Source: Fremontodendron californicum | Taxonomy: Eukaryota; Streptophyta; Magnoliopsida; Malvales; Malvaceae | Reading direction: 5' to 3' | DNA: 64,000 nt | Assembly: GCA_030761205.1 (NCBI GenBank) | Contig: JAULJL010000028.1 | Span: 16,109,001-16,173,000, forward strand | In this document: positions 1 through 11,532 of the stretch, piece by piece | Layout of the letters: the number at the start of each line of letters is the position of its first letter | How positions within the stretch are numbered: the first letter of the stretch is position 1 | Notes under the pieces: model-generated | Database searches by the model: none | Seen by the model: the letters and a program-made list of their open reading frames with translations, nothing else | What the model was told of the DNA's origin: nothing | Made by a program: the position numbers and the translations under genes

Positions 1-1440
1 TCAAAATTGTTTTCAAACAATCACAAAGTATTTTGGTTTTAGAATATTTAATTTGACATATTTTTCTAAGGTAGCCGGATATCTTTTTAGATATACGGAT
101 TTCCTTAATTAAAGGAAAAAATACATTTTCATGCATTGCATTTTCCATATTCATGCATTTTATATAATATGTGATTTTTGCTATGATAATTTCTATGATA
201 TTGATATGATTTTGATTTATGTTATATTGTTTATTATATGATTTGAAATATTTCATGATATCCTATGCTTTTCATTTAATTATTATTATTTTGTTGTTAT
301 ATTATTTAGCATATACTATGTTCATGCATTATTATTTTCATTTCCATGCATATTATATGATAGTATTATTTTATATTCCATGTCATTTAAATTATATGCC
401 ATATCATCTATATTTGCCATGTCATTTAAATTATGTCATTTCATATAGAATATATTATGTTACCTAGGTTATTTTATTTCATATAGAATATATTATGTCA
501 CCTAGGTCATTTCATTTCATTTAGAATATATCATATGACTTAGGATATTACATTTCATATAGAATATATTATGTTACCTAGGTCATTTCATTTAGAATAT
601 ATCATGTAACTTAAGATATTTCATTTCATTTAGAATATGCTAAGGCATTTAAATTATATCATGTCATTTAGGATGCATTATATTATTTAGATTTTGTCAT
701 GTCATTTTATTTATTTATGTCATGCATATACATATTCATATCTTTTAAAATGTTTTCAAAAAAATAATGATTTTTCAATAAAAAATAAAGATATTTCCGA
801 GTTAAAATAATTCATGAGTTCTCTACCGGGTTTGCTGGAGGGAATATCATCAATTATCATTAATAAAGGAATATCTTTCTTTCAAAAAAAAAAACACAGA
901 ATGATTCATAAAGTTTTCCAAAAATAATAAAAATTTCTATATTTTCCCACGTTTGTTTGGGAATATAGGAAAATTTTGAATTTATAAATTCCAGATCATT
1001 TCAATTAAAAATGGAATTATTTTTCTTTAAATTGGGAATTAACTTGAAATACTAAATTTAAAACCGATTTTTTACCGAGACTTGAGATAACACACGATTA
1101 ATAAGGTACCGATTTATACGGGCGTTGTGGGGGTGCTAATCCTTCCCCACACGTAACCGACTCTCGAACCCGTTTTTTTTTATTTCTCTGGTTTAAACGT
1201 AGACTTGAAATTGATTTTAAAAATGTTTTAATTAAATTTTAAAATATTTTATAAAACCGGTTTTAATAGGTGGCCGATCACACCTAGCTAAAAAAGATTG
1301 GTGGCGGCTCCATGTCTTTTTTAAGGTCACCTTCATTTTTCTAGAGGAATTAAGTCGACTTTTTTTCGGTTTTTTTTAATGTCACGCTTAACGAATAATA
1401 AAGTCTTGCTATGAGACTTGTTATTTTTTAGGTTGCGACA
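1..1440 (+). repeat. 3' portion of a Tat/Ogre-like LTR, cut by the window edge
   Basis: The stretch is nearly identical, in the same orientation, to 48,784-50,294 and again to 51,759-53,239, which are LTR-end copies of the large element in the right part of the window. It ends with TTGCGACA at 1,440, a usual CA end, and unrelated sequence follows. It is AT-rich with many ATTTCAT/ATATAGAATAT variants. It is either the 3' LTR of a complete element to the left or a solo LTR; the window edge hides which. Small reading frames inside it are chance frames in AT-rich DNA. Confidence 0.85.
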
Positions 1441-1984
1441 AACGCAATTCAATATTATTGAAATTTAAATAAAATTACCTTAATAAGTATATTCTCACAA
1501 AAAATCACAAGCTCGAAAAAGATCATGCAAAAATTGTATAATATATAAATATTAAAAATTAGTATATGCAAAATTAAAACAACATAAATATAAATTCAAA
1601 AGAGGAAAAAAGAAAAGAAAAAAAAGGAAATTGGATAACATAAATAAAAAATAGAAAAAAAATTAGCAAGGATAGAAAAAATTACCAAGGAAAAATTAGG
1701 GAGACGGGAGGACCTACCTAACAACCGGATCTGGGTCAGACCGGTAGGAAAAAGGAAGGAAAAGGAGGTGGAAAAAGGAAAGTTAAATAAAAGAAAGGAG
1801 AAGAGAGAGGAAAGAGAAAAGATAAGAGAGAGGGGAAGCGTCAGAAGACGAAGGGGTGCCGAACGGAGAGGGAAGGGATGCACAAGGGTTGAGGGGCCTG
1901 GGTCGGCGGAGGGAGAGGGAGGGGGGTTGGGGCATGGTGGAGAAAAGAGAGAAGAAGAGAAAAGAGAGATTATAACCTGAGAAT
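1441..1984. other. Unassigned AT-rich then purine-rich stretch
   Basis: No gene seen. Bases 1,596-1,975 are strongly purine-rich on the plus strand (runs of A and G, GAGGGAGAGGG types), which keeps a short frame open on each strand without any recognisable protein. It may be leftover LTR or leader of an element broken by its neighbours. Confidence 0.5.
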
Positions 1985-2616
1985 TCGTATTAGCGACAGA
2001 ATTTTAGTCTTTTAGCAACGAAAATTTTATCGCTAAAAAAATTTCACAACTTTCAAATTTTGATTTTCCAGCCAAAATTTTAAATTACGTTGGAATAACT
2101 TTTTTCGACGGAATATTTCATCAAAAATAGCCATTTCGACGAAAAATCCCGTTGGAACTTAAACTTTCGACGAAATTTTCATCAACAATTAAGTTTCATC
2201 GGAATATTCCACATACCAAACAATTTGGTAGGGATTATTTTCAACAGAATATTCCATCGGTAATTTTTGTTTCCAAAAAAGGAAAAACTAAAATTTTGAT
2301 ATTAACATTACATATGGAATTTTCATCGCTATAAACTAGAATTTTCATCGATATTTTTCTGGCGAGAACACCCGTACCCACAATTCTCGCCAAAGTTTTT
2401 CCGACAGAATTTAGCAACGGAGAAAATTCTGTCACTAAAATCTGTTGAAAATATTATTTTTTCGTCTAAAACACTTTTATTCCGTCTTTAAAAAACTTGG
2501 TCATTATTTATTTTTCCGTCGCAAAAACTATCAATTCCATAAAAAATACTTGATTATTTTCGACGTAGCTTTTCCGACGGTAATAATTTGGTCAGAAATA
2601 ATGCTCTCTTGTAGTG
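1985..2616. mobile_element. Terminal fragment of a CACTA (En/Spm-type) DNA transposon
   Basis: The right edge reads CTCTTGTAGTG at 2,606-2,616, the inverse of the CACTACAAGAG end typical of CACTA elements. The 600 bp inside it are filled with short variants of CGACGGAAT, TTTCCGACGG and TTTTCATCG in both orientations, like the subterminal repeats these transposons use for transposase binding. No transposase and no matching left CACTA end are seen, so this is one end only. It abuts the copia LTR at 2,616 directly. Confidence 0.65.
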
Positions 2617-4219
2617 GTAAATGACATTTTCCAATTGATAAATTAAATAAAATTGTTGTTTTTCATTTAATGCGTATTTATATTTGAATATACATGAAGG
2701 TCCATTGATTATAGTTTTTATAATCATAAAGGTGTTCGCAGTTGTAAATAAAATTGGAAATTTTATTTATGATAGTTGTAGTAAAGATCACAGATAATTA
2801 TATTGGATATCCAATTGTGATTCACTGATACTAATCGTAGTATCGAACAGATCAAATAAGATTTAATTTTAGTGATCATTCAAATTAAATCTTATAGGTA
2901 CTAATATACTCATGTTCTTAATCGTGAGTTTACTGTAAAAATCATATATTGGGATGAAATATTTTTTATTTACTACAAGTGAGAATTTATTAATTCAATA
3001 ACCTCTGTATTTCGAAAATGTAATTCCTAATATAGTGATTAATCAATATAAAAATAATTGAATTTTATGACTCCTGAAGGAGTTAATAATTTCCCACTAA
3101 GTTGTCTAAGTAATTGATCACTAGAAAATTTGGTTAAAGTTTTCTCATTAGAGAATTAACATATTTGATTATGTTGGAATGATTAAAAAAAAGTGACTAG
3201 CAGGCTTAAGGTATAAGATATAATTTTATTGGATAAACAATCATTCCAATTAAATTATAAAAATTAAACGAAGGGGCATAATATATGATTAGTGTGTCAT
3301 GGGTTACACTTTTGTGTATAAAACAAGTTAATAAAATGTTTATGTTATTTGGAATGCAGTGTCAAATCTATAGTGAAATGATATTGGAATTAACATTTAA
3401 TCCATTAAATCAAAGAGGTGATTTGGGATTGGATTAAATATTAGGAGCCAAATAACATATGCCCATTAGATCCTTACAATAGCTTCAAATTTGTGATAGC
3501 AAAATTAGATCAAGAAGAATGGATTCTGTGTTTAATAAAGTCTCAATACAAATTGGTAGAATGGGTTCAAACCCATTGGTTTATCTCCTAACCCATTAAT
3601 AAGATATTTATTTTATGAAAATTACATAGATATTTATCTTATTATTAGATTTATCTTATAGATATTAATTATAATTTATTTATAAACTAATTTTTAATTA
3701 GTTTAGTTATAAATGGATTATAATTAAGTGAAAATGATAAAATAAAAATTATATCTTTTATATTCAAGGAGACTTCCAATTAAAATGAGATCTTCAAGAA
3801 GAAGATATATAAAGTAAAAATAAAAATAGGGTTTCTTCAATCATAAGAATTTTAACTGGTGTAATTTTTCTTTGAAAAAGAGAGAAAAATTATAAATAAA
3901 TAAAAACACAGTAAGAGCTTTTCCTTTTGATCAGTAAAACTAAAAGTGGCCACTTTGGTGTTATCACTCTTTGAGGATATTATAGAAAGTCTGTTGGTAG
4001 TATCCATAAGAGTATACATAAAAAAGTTCGTGGGATTTCTTTGATTTTACGAGGTATGTTTCTGAAATCATTGTTACATATTATCCATAAGTCTTTTTTT
4101 TTTTTTTTTATCCATATGTTTCTACTGCGTTTGTATAGTGCAGAAGTTTTTAAAAAACTCAATCTTTTATTTATCTTTTTATTACACTATGCATAAATTA
4201 TAAGGTTAATTTCACTACA
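2616..4219 (+). repeat. 5' LTR of the host copia element
   Basis: It aligns over its length with 27,746-29,285, with point changes and small indels that suggest an old insertion. It ends ...TTTCACTACA. The first base or two are disturbed where the LTR meets the CACTA end. Confidence 0.8.
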
Positions 4220-4220
4220 A

Positions 4221-4234
4221 GTGATATCATAACC
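4221..4234 (+). other. Probable primer binding site of the host copia element
   Basis: Just after the LTR end the sequence TGATATCATAACC differs at three positions from TGGTATCAGAGCC, the complement of the initiator methionine tRNA 3' end used by most plant copia elements. Its place right after the LTR supports the call. The leader continues to about 4,555, where a gypsy LTR breaks in. Confidence 0.6.
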
Positions 4235-4555
4235 TTCTTGTGGTTAATATGCATGATTTTGAATGATATACAATGTTTATATGCATCAGAAGAGATGATA
4301 CATAGGAATTCTATATGTAGGTTGAATACATGATTGATGTTTATGCTTATGGAATAAAGGTTTCAACCATGATACATGGTTAAAAGAATTTGTTTGTTGT
4401 AATTTTGAGGGACAAACATTAATTTTTCTGGAATTTTCCTCTAGGTAATTTTTAATTAATTTAGAATGATGTAAACCTAACTCAGGTATATGTCTTCTTA
4501 TATCTTTATTTTTTTTTGTATTTATATGAATGTTGTATCTGAGAAACAACCATAC

Positions 4556-5112
4556 TGTTGAAACCCTGACTAGACGAGGATCAAGACGATGATAGAGCCG
4601 AGGACGACAACACGTCGGGGGCGTGCATGGGCCCCACGTGCCAGGCAGTCCAAGATGTTTTGGAAACCATAATCATTTTTAAGGTTTTTTTAGAAATCTA
4701 CTGGCACAATTAGCTTGGGGACATCTTGAGGGATTTGCTGATAAAATTTGAGGGCCAGATGAGTGATGCAGGTCCAATATTTGTAGAAGAGAAACAGAAG
4801 AGAAGAAATAAGAATTTAGAGATATAGAAAGAAACTCTAGAGAGTTCAAAGAGGAGAGGAGAAATGCAAGAAGAAATGAAAGAATTTGGGAGCACAATAA
4901 TGGTGCCTGCCCTCAGTTCATTCACAATACGTATATATGAAAACCGTTACAAGGATTAGGAATCCCAAGATAACAGCCTCGATTCACTTGTGAAAGAAAT
5001 AACAATTTTACCCCTTTACTCCAAAATGACAGTTAGAAAAAAAATAAAGAAACAAACCAAAACCCGTTGCTGTGAAATACAAAAATAACATACTCAAAGT
5101 TTTTTCCCTGCA
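4556..5112 (-). repeat. 3' LTR of the truncated gypsy element
   Basis: In plus orientation the block starts TGTTGAAACC and ends TTTCCCTGCA, with the polypurine tract at its inner edge. These are the usual TG...CA ends. At 557 bp it is a short gypsy LTR. No second copy is in the window. Confidence 0.65.
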
Positions 5113-5416
5113 TCAAGACCCCCTTTTCCAAACAATCCTTGTCATCAAGGATTAAAGTTAGGGAACCGTTGCTAAAGCTCGTAAAGAACCTCCCAGGCTG
5201 CATCCTCGAGAAAAGTGTTTGTCTAGTGCACTAGAACCTCTATCACAGCTCGATTTCCACGCTTGACCATCCTCCTGTCCAGAATTCTTGATGGTTCTTT
5301 TGCAATAGCACCATCAATGCCAACCACTTGTAACTAGGACTAAAATGGAGTCGTACCAATGTGTTTTTCAGCTGAGATACATGAAATGTTGGATGGACCT
5401 TTGAATCAGGGGGAAG

Positions 5417-6500
5417 TTATAGTCTATACGCCACCTTACCTACCTTCTCCAATACTGGAAACATGCCAAAGAACTTTGGGGCCAGCTTCTGGCAGTTCTT
5501 ATGTTGCACATATTGTTGCCTATAAAGTTGCAACTTCAGATATACAAAGTCACCTGGTTCAAACACTCTCGCACTCCTTTTTCGATCTACTAGAGACTTC
5601 ATTCTATCCTAGGCTCGTTTCAAGTAGAACTTGAGCAATTTCAAAGCTGTTTCTCTTTACTAAAGACTTCGATCCACAGTGGCTACTAAAGATTCACCAG
5701 CGAGGTAAGGAAGATGCACATAAGGTGCCTGTCCATATTGTGCTTGGTAAGGCATGGTATGAATGGCTGAATGGTAGTATGTGTTGTACCGCCACTTAGC
5801 CAAGGCAAGCTAGTTGCTCCACTCCTTGGGCTTTTCCCCTGTCATGCACCTCAGTTTGTCCATCTGTCGACAACCTCAGTTTGTCCATCTGTTTGAGGGT
5901 GGTGAGCCGTGGATGCCTTCAAAGCTGTGCCAAACCTCTTGAATAGCTCTTTCTAGAAAGTTCTCATGAACATTTTATCTCTGTCTGAAACAATGCTAGA
6001 AGGCCTACCATGTAACCTGAATATCTGGTTTAAGAACTCTTAAGCCACTATGATGGCAGTGAATGGATGTGCCAAGGAAACAAAGTGGGTATACTTTGTG
6101 AGCCTGTCAAACACTACGAAAATAACAGTTTTTCCTCCTGATGATGGAAATCTTTCTACAAAATTCATATTGATGTCTGACCATGCACGATCAGGTATAG
6201 GCAAGGGCTGTAACAACCCAGGGCTAGGTGAGTTATCTGACTTGCATTTTTGGAAGATATGGCATTCTCTGATAATTCTTCGAACTTTGTTTCTCAATCC
6301 CTTCCAATAAAACACCCTAGACAACTTGTTAATGGTGACATGAGCACCAGAGTGGCCCCTAGTTGGTCTTCCATGAAAGTAAGACAACAGTTCTTGCTTT
6401 AAACTTGGTTGATCACCCATCATTAACTTTCCTTTCCTTCTTAATTGTCTGCCATCCCAGGTATATTTGGGATGCAAACCAGGAGAAACCTTTAACTCTT
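5417..6500 (-). pseudogene. Gypsy integrase, broken
   Basis: On the minus strand the frame shows an HHCC-type zinc-binding region (a spaced pair in RECHIFQKC), then WSDINMNFVERFP, then SDRDKMF, then HHPQTDGQTEVVD, and a C-terminal piece with the FEPGDFVYLKL signature seen in many plant gypsy integrases. Stops interrupt it, for example just after 6,040. The first catalytic aspartate, usually in a MDF context, reads Asn (MNF). Enzyme function is therefore lost both by stops and by a core-residue change. Confidence 0.8.
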
Positions 6501-6517
6501 GAAAGATTTTCTACAGC

Positions 6518-7770
6518 TTAATCCAAGACTCCTGAATTCTTTGAATCAGGTCTATGGTCATCACAGATAGGGCCGTCAGCTATAGTAACCCTCATTTTGC
6601 AATTCTTCCATATAGGTAAGCCTAGGGACTTTACTACAGCACTGTCCACAAAATTATGAGTATTGCCAGAATCGATTAGTACAATGAAAATGTGCTTGTT
6701 GATTACTGCTTGTATCCTCATTGTCTGACACCCAGAAGAGCCACACATGGCATGTAAGAAGAGTACATGTGACTTTCCACTTTTAGTGTCCTGCATCAAT
6801 AGCTCCGAACTGTCTAAACAGTCTGAGAATTCCTCATGTTCTCCTTCTTCATCACAACCTTCAATCAAAATCTGGTATAATTGGGATTTGATGCACTTAT
6901 GGGTAAGTGTATATTTAACCCCACACCAATAGCACAGCCCCTTTCTCTTCCTATCCTTAATTTCAACAGCTGAAGGGCCCCTATTGGCTGGCCTCATGGT
7001 GTTTATGAATGTGGTTTTGGTGTTGTTAGGGGTATAAGGTTTGTTATTGTTTAGTGATAATAGGTTGGGATTTGGTGGAGTTTTTAGGGTTGGAAGCAAT
7101 GGTGATAGATGGCTAGACTTCAGGTATAAGCTCTGGTGATTTTGGGAGTGGTGACAGGATTTGGTTTGCTGATTGGCAAGGTTTAGGTTCTTTCAAGGTT
7201 AGATACAGGATAACCTCGATCTGTTTGGCTTGGTGCAAGGCTTCATTGAGGGTTTTGGGACGGAAGAGCTTAAAGGGTTTCATACTTCAAGTTACTAATA
7301 AAGATGCTTAAGGTATATGAATCAGATAGTTGAAGATGGTTGAGGATACCTATAAAATCTTCATGGAAATGATCTGCACTCCCTGTTTGCTTCAGAGAAA
7401 CCAACTCAGACATAGGATCCTCATAGCCCTCCAATGCAAACCGATCCCTCATGTCTTTCAAATAGGAACTCCAGTCAAGTTTGTTGAACCCTCTCTGGCT
7501 CCTGGTATAGTATTGGTGCCATTATAGTGCCTTTCCCTCAAGATGAAGCATCACTATTCGAACCTTAGCTGTCTCAGGCACATTTTCTGCTTTGAAATAC
7601 TGTTCCAATTTCATCCACCAACCTTGAAAATCCTCACCAGAAAACTTTGGATAATCGAGCTTGTAAGCTCGAGAGCAGTGCTCGTCAATGTGCAACTACT
7701 TGGTAGGAGTGATCTCCATTTCCAGCTCTCCTTGAGTGCTCTTGATCTGATTGCTCTCCATCATCGCACT
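6518..7770 (-). pseudogene. Gypsy gag and aspartic protease, broken
   Basis: From about 7,770 downward the minus strand can be read as MMESNQIKS followed by a retrotransposon gag core (YPKFSGEDFQGWWMKLEQYF, then the 7,461-7,270 frame). The 7,099-6,518 frame holds a zinc-knuckle-like CYWCGVKYTLTHKC and then IVLIDSGNTHNFVD, where DSG is the retroviral-type protease active site. An early TAG follows the start region and frames shift between parts. It ends abruptly where integrase begins, at the junction of the RT/RNase H deletion. Confidence 0.75.
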
Positions 7771-8274
7771 CTGAGAAGGTGAGTCCCCTAAGATGCCTTT
7801 ACGAGAGAAGTTATTAGCCTTTCCCATGAAAAGCTCAAATAGGATCTTGATCTCTAGTGTAGACACCTAATTTTGTCCAGACCCCTAAACAAGGTACGTT
7901 TCTTCTACAAATTCGTTTTTTCTAAATTCACTCCAATTTCATGGTTTAATGGCCTTAACATTTGTGTTCGAAAAAGTGGGCATGCCGGTTTGGATATTTT
8001 GGTTTGAAGAAATCCACATTGAAAAAATCAAAGTCAAAGTCAACTTGGAAAAGTCAATTTTGGAAAATCAAGATTAAAAAAGAAAATTGGATGTTAAAGA
8101 GATAATCTTGATAATTGAAAAATTAACTTTGAGATGTAAAGGAATTAGATTAAGTGGAAGAAAGTTGGAAAAAATGGTAGAAAAATTTGGGTGGGAAATT
8201 CAAGATAATTTTGCAAGCTCAATCTTGAAGGTCTAATGGATAAAATTTGTGGGAAAATTAGGATCCCAATCTTG

Positions 8275-8530
8275 AAAATCCAATGGATAGAAAATTTGGT
8301 GGAAAATTGGAAGAACGTTAACTTTATCAAGTGGTAAGAATTTTTGGTGGAAAATTGGAAGACCATTATTTTTTATCAAGTGGTAAGAATTTTGGTGGAA
8401 ATATGGAAGCACTTTATTTTTATGAAGTAGTAGGGATTTTTGTTGAAATATGGGAGCCCATTATTTTTATCAAGTGGTAGAATTTTGGGTGAGACATGGA
8501 AGCCCACTTTTATTTCAAGTGGATAAGAAA
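8275..8530. repeat. Degenerate tandem repeats of about 65 bp
   Basis: Four imperfect units share the words GGTGGAAAATTGGAAG or ATATGGAAGC, a TTATTTTTATCAAGTGG core and GTAAGAATTTTGGTGG. They lie inside the LTR-like fragment. Confidence 0.6.
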
Positions 8531-9239
8531 TTTGGAAGAAGAAGGAGGCCCATTTTTCAAGACCAAGAAGAAGGAAGATGGGTAGGAAATTAAGAGCCCA
8601 ATTTGCAAAAAAATATGTAGAGATGCCTAACTTTAAGAGTCCATGTAGGAAGATTTTTTAGTGGAAGCCAAAGTGTAAAGTCCATGTTGGAAAATGGATA
8701 GGTGGAAGAGGGGTGAGTTTAGAAATTAATAAAAGTTGTAGGAGCATTGTATAAATAGGTGTAAGGTAAAGTTGTAATAAAAACAAAGAGTGAAGGATAC
8801 TCTTGGAAGACAAAGTGGCAACTTAGTAAATAAGTGAATGAGTCATGAGAGTAAGGACATGACTCATCATGTTGGTACATGAGTTGGCATTTTTGGCCAA
8901 TGAGAGCCACTCTTGGGGACCAAGTAGGAAGTTGATTGGCTAGCCAATGGGTGGTGAAATTAATGAGGAAGGAATGAATCTCATTGGCTAGTAAATAAGA
9001 GCATGACATGTGGCTAAAAAAAAAGAAAGAGATGAGGGGATAGAAAAGAAGGTTTTTGCCAAACCTAGGGGATTTACTCTAGTTTTCATTTTTTCACAAG
9101 GAGAAGGGGAAAAAAAAAAGGAAAGGAAAGAAAGAGAGAAAAAGGAGAAAGGAGGAAAGGTTTGGTAGCTTTTCTTGGAAAGCTTAGCTAAGGTAGCTTA
9201 CATTCTCTTCTTTTTCATTATTTTCCATTCATTTCAAGT

Positions 9240-9306
9240 TCTTCTTCTTCTTCTTCTTCTTCTTCTTTTTCTTCTTCTTCTTCTTCTTCTTCTTCTTCTT
9301 CTTCTT
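9240..9306. repeat. (CTT)n microsatellite
   Basis: About twenty CTT units with one interruption. It keeps a leucine/serine-like frame open on the plus strand that is not a gene. A long T run follows at about 9,371-9,390. Confidence 0.95.
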
Positions 9307-10182
9307 TATGTTTTTTATTTCTTTTCTTTCAACTTGAAAGTTTCAAAAGGTTTTTTTCAAAAACTTCTCTTTTTTTTTTTTTTTTTTTTCAAAATTACAA
9401 AGTTTTTTTATCAAAATAATTTCTCTTCCTTTTTTACAAGAGGTGCAACTATGGTTCTTTTTTACTATATTTTTGCTTCATGTTTTCTCTTGATATTTAG
9501 TGTATTGTGGTCTGCTGTGGATAATTGATGATCTTTTCCTTGTTTTCCTTCTTCATATAAGCAAGTTATGAGTTTGCCGATCTTAGATTTTTCTAAATGA
9601 TAGTTGAGCCAGATTAACCATCCATGTAGCCAGCTTGCTAGTTTCTTAGAAATTCTTCTCTACATTTACTTGATTCCGTTGTTGTTATCTTTGATGTCTA
9701 CATATTGTTGACTATGGTTTATGTGGAGCATTCTTGATGTTGTATATTTTTCTTCTCTTTGAAAAAATGGTAATGAGTTTGATAATCTTAGATTTTCTAT
9801 AAGTGATGGTTAGGCAGGATTAACCATCCATGAGGCCAACCTTGAGCCAACCATTTTGTTTGCATTAAAACATGTTTTTAAAATGATTTCCAATGGATTT
9901 TGGCTAGGATTAATCAATGGTCCATAGCCAAAGTCTTGCTTTTCAAAGTCTTGGAAAATCAATGTTTTAAAGGTTGAATATGGAGATTTTGGGCTACATG
10001 AGTCTATGCATTTTTTTGGTAAAATAAAAAATTGTTTTGAGTCCATCTAATAGGGGGCTAGCCGAACCATGTAGGAGAGTTCCATGTTGATTCTGTTTTG
10101 TTTTTTTAAGGCTAAAAAATTGGCTTTGATGAAACAAGTTTTGGGTAGCTAAAACGAGTTTTAAAACGGGTAGCTAAATCCT

Positions 10183-11400
10183 TCCTTAGTTTGTTGTTAA
10201 ATATGACGAACGCCACTACTTAATCTCTAACCATCAAATAACCTAAGACAAATATCATTAGATTCAAAGGGATAGCAGTTTTATGATAAGAAAGATATGT
10301 TGATCTAAGCAACAAACACATAAACATGGATTCATTCAACTTAGGTTATGTTCCACTTTGCAATTAGCGAAAACTTGACTATAATCATTAATCACAAATT
10401 GCTAATATTGAATAGGAAATCTAGATAATTACATATCAAGTCTCCTAAACTAGCATTAGACAATTACATAATCTATGTTGGATAGTCCCTGCGAAGCTGG
10501 ATGTGTAATTGCTTGCTGGTTTATGGCTTTTAAGCTTTTTTGCAGGAGTTTAAGAGAGTTCTTGTCTTTCATTAATTATGTTGTTAAGGTGTCTTGGTGT
10601 ATGAGTTTGTATTCATATTTTTTTGGGTGTTTCTGTTGTTAGTTGGTTGGTTTTAGATGTGATGTGATGTGCTAAGAGGGAATTCTTGCAGGAATTTATG
10701 TCCTTACTTTCTAACTCTTGGCTAGTCTTGTAATCTTTTGATTACTAAATAAAAACTTTTGGCTTAGCAAAAAAAAAAAAATCAAGAAATATCTAGTTGG
10801 CCACCTAAACCAATCAAGACAACATCATGAACAATTTTAATGGAAGAACATAAGCAACTTTGATAGTAAACCAATGATAGATAGATTCTGAAAATTAATT
10901 ACAAAACATATCTAGGGCTTTGAAATCACCCTTAACCAAATAGAAATTTAGCTTAGCATAGGCATTGTAAACATAAATATGATTAAAGAGAAAACTAGAA
11001 GTAAGAAATAGAAGAATATTAATTATTCAACCTCTTGCTCTCTCAAACTCTCTCAAACAAAGAAGAAATCAGAATATTAAAGCTTGTAGAAGTGATTTGC
11101 GGCTCCCCCTCTTCTCTATATTTATAGGCAATAGTTAGGGCACCTTCTCTTGTGATTTGCGATTCCCCAAGGTTTTGTAGGTTGACTTGTGGCTAGGTTA
11201 GGATATGTAAGGAAAGGAGGCAGCAGCTTAGGTTTAAGAAAGGAAAGATATTGGACTTACAGCCAAGGTTTATTCACCTAAGGAAAGGTAGGGTGACTTG
11301 CGGCCAAAGCATGTTGAAACAAGAAAAGTCTTGGCTGATTTAGTTCTCCTACTTTGACAAGGATTAAGTGATTCTCCTAAGTCTTAAGTGATTTTCGTCT
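10183..11400 (-). repeat. First copy of an Athila-like LTR segment
   Basis: From AATCCTTCCTTAG at 10,183 it matches 11,885-12,790 base for base with few changes, apart from an inserted LINE tail at about 10,470-10,783. After CTACTTTGACAAGGATTA (near 11,365) the two copies part. The copy is truncated on the left by the 7,858 fragment. Orientation is inferred from the primer site at 11,506-11,530. Confidence 0.6.
10470..10783 (+). mobile_element. 5'-truncated LINE 3' end with poly(A) tail
   Basis: This block is present in the first LTR-segment copy and absent from the second, where the flanking sequence runs through. It ends AAATAAAAACTTTTGGCTTAGC followed by about twelve A, the form of a plant L1-type 3' UTR with tail. 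No reverse transcriptase part is left. A target duplication is not obvious. Confidence 0.6.
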
Positions 11401-11505
11401 TCTTCGGGAGCTTGGAACATTCACTGAAAAAACAAAAACAAGAAAGTAACTAATTAAAACTGAAAGTAAGAATAAACCAAATAACAAATAAACTAAAAGA
11501 AGCAA

Positions 11506-11530
11506 TCCCCGACAACGGCGCCAAAAACTT
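11506..11530 (-). other. Primer binding site of an Athila-like gypsy element
   Basis: On the minus strand the sequence reads TTGGCGCCGTTGTCGGGGAT, the motif following the 5' LTR in Athila-type elements, complementary to a tRNA 3' end (tRNA-Asp in published elements). This places the 5' LTR to the right (from about 11,533) and the internal region to the left, where only some 100 bp of leader remain. Confidence 0.65.
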
Positions 11531-11532
11531 GA

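Larger units (their letters stand above)
4556..7857 (-). mobile_element. Truncated Ty3-gypsy element, minus strand, without RT and RNase H
   Basis: Read on the minus strand the order is gag (about 7,770 down to 7,140), a gag zinc-knuckle/protease part (7,099-6,518), then integrase (about 6,500-5,417), a polypurine tract near 5,113-5,127 (complement of CCCCCTTTTCC) and a 3' LTR (4,556-5,112). Protease runs almost directly into integrase, so the roughly 2 kb expected for reverse transcriptase and RNase H are missing. The 5' LTR is absent: at 7,858 another LTR family begins. The 5 bp left of the 3' LTR are CATAC; no partner is found on the right. Confidence 0.8.
7858..10182 (+). repeat. LTR-like fragment related to the TGTAGACACC family
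   Basis: It begins TGTAGACACCTAATTTTGTCC at the point where the gypsy element stops; the same opening starts the large LTR at 45,311. Next come runs of AAAGTCAA-type sequence as in the large LTR, but the rest diverges, so this is a related, older or different subfamily. It contains degenerate repeats of about 65 bp (8,275-8,530), a CTT microsatellite and a long T run. Its right edge is set only by where the next repeat begins. No coding sequence seen. Confidence 0.55.

Noticed and set aside
219..467. 82-codon plus-strand frame, with similar ones at 49,010 and 51,983
   Set aside because: It lies in AT-rich LTR sequence, is tyrosine/isoleucine-rich, and recurs because the LTR recurs; no known product.
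1596..1980. Overlapping frames on both strands
   Set aside because: Purine/pyrimidine bias keeps both open; the proteins are low-complexity.
9175..9528. 117-codon frame rich in leucine and phenylalanine
   Set aside because: It is produced by a CTT microsatellite and T runs.
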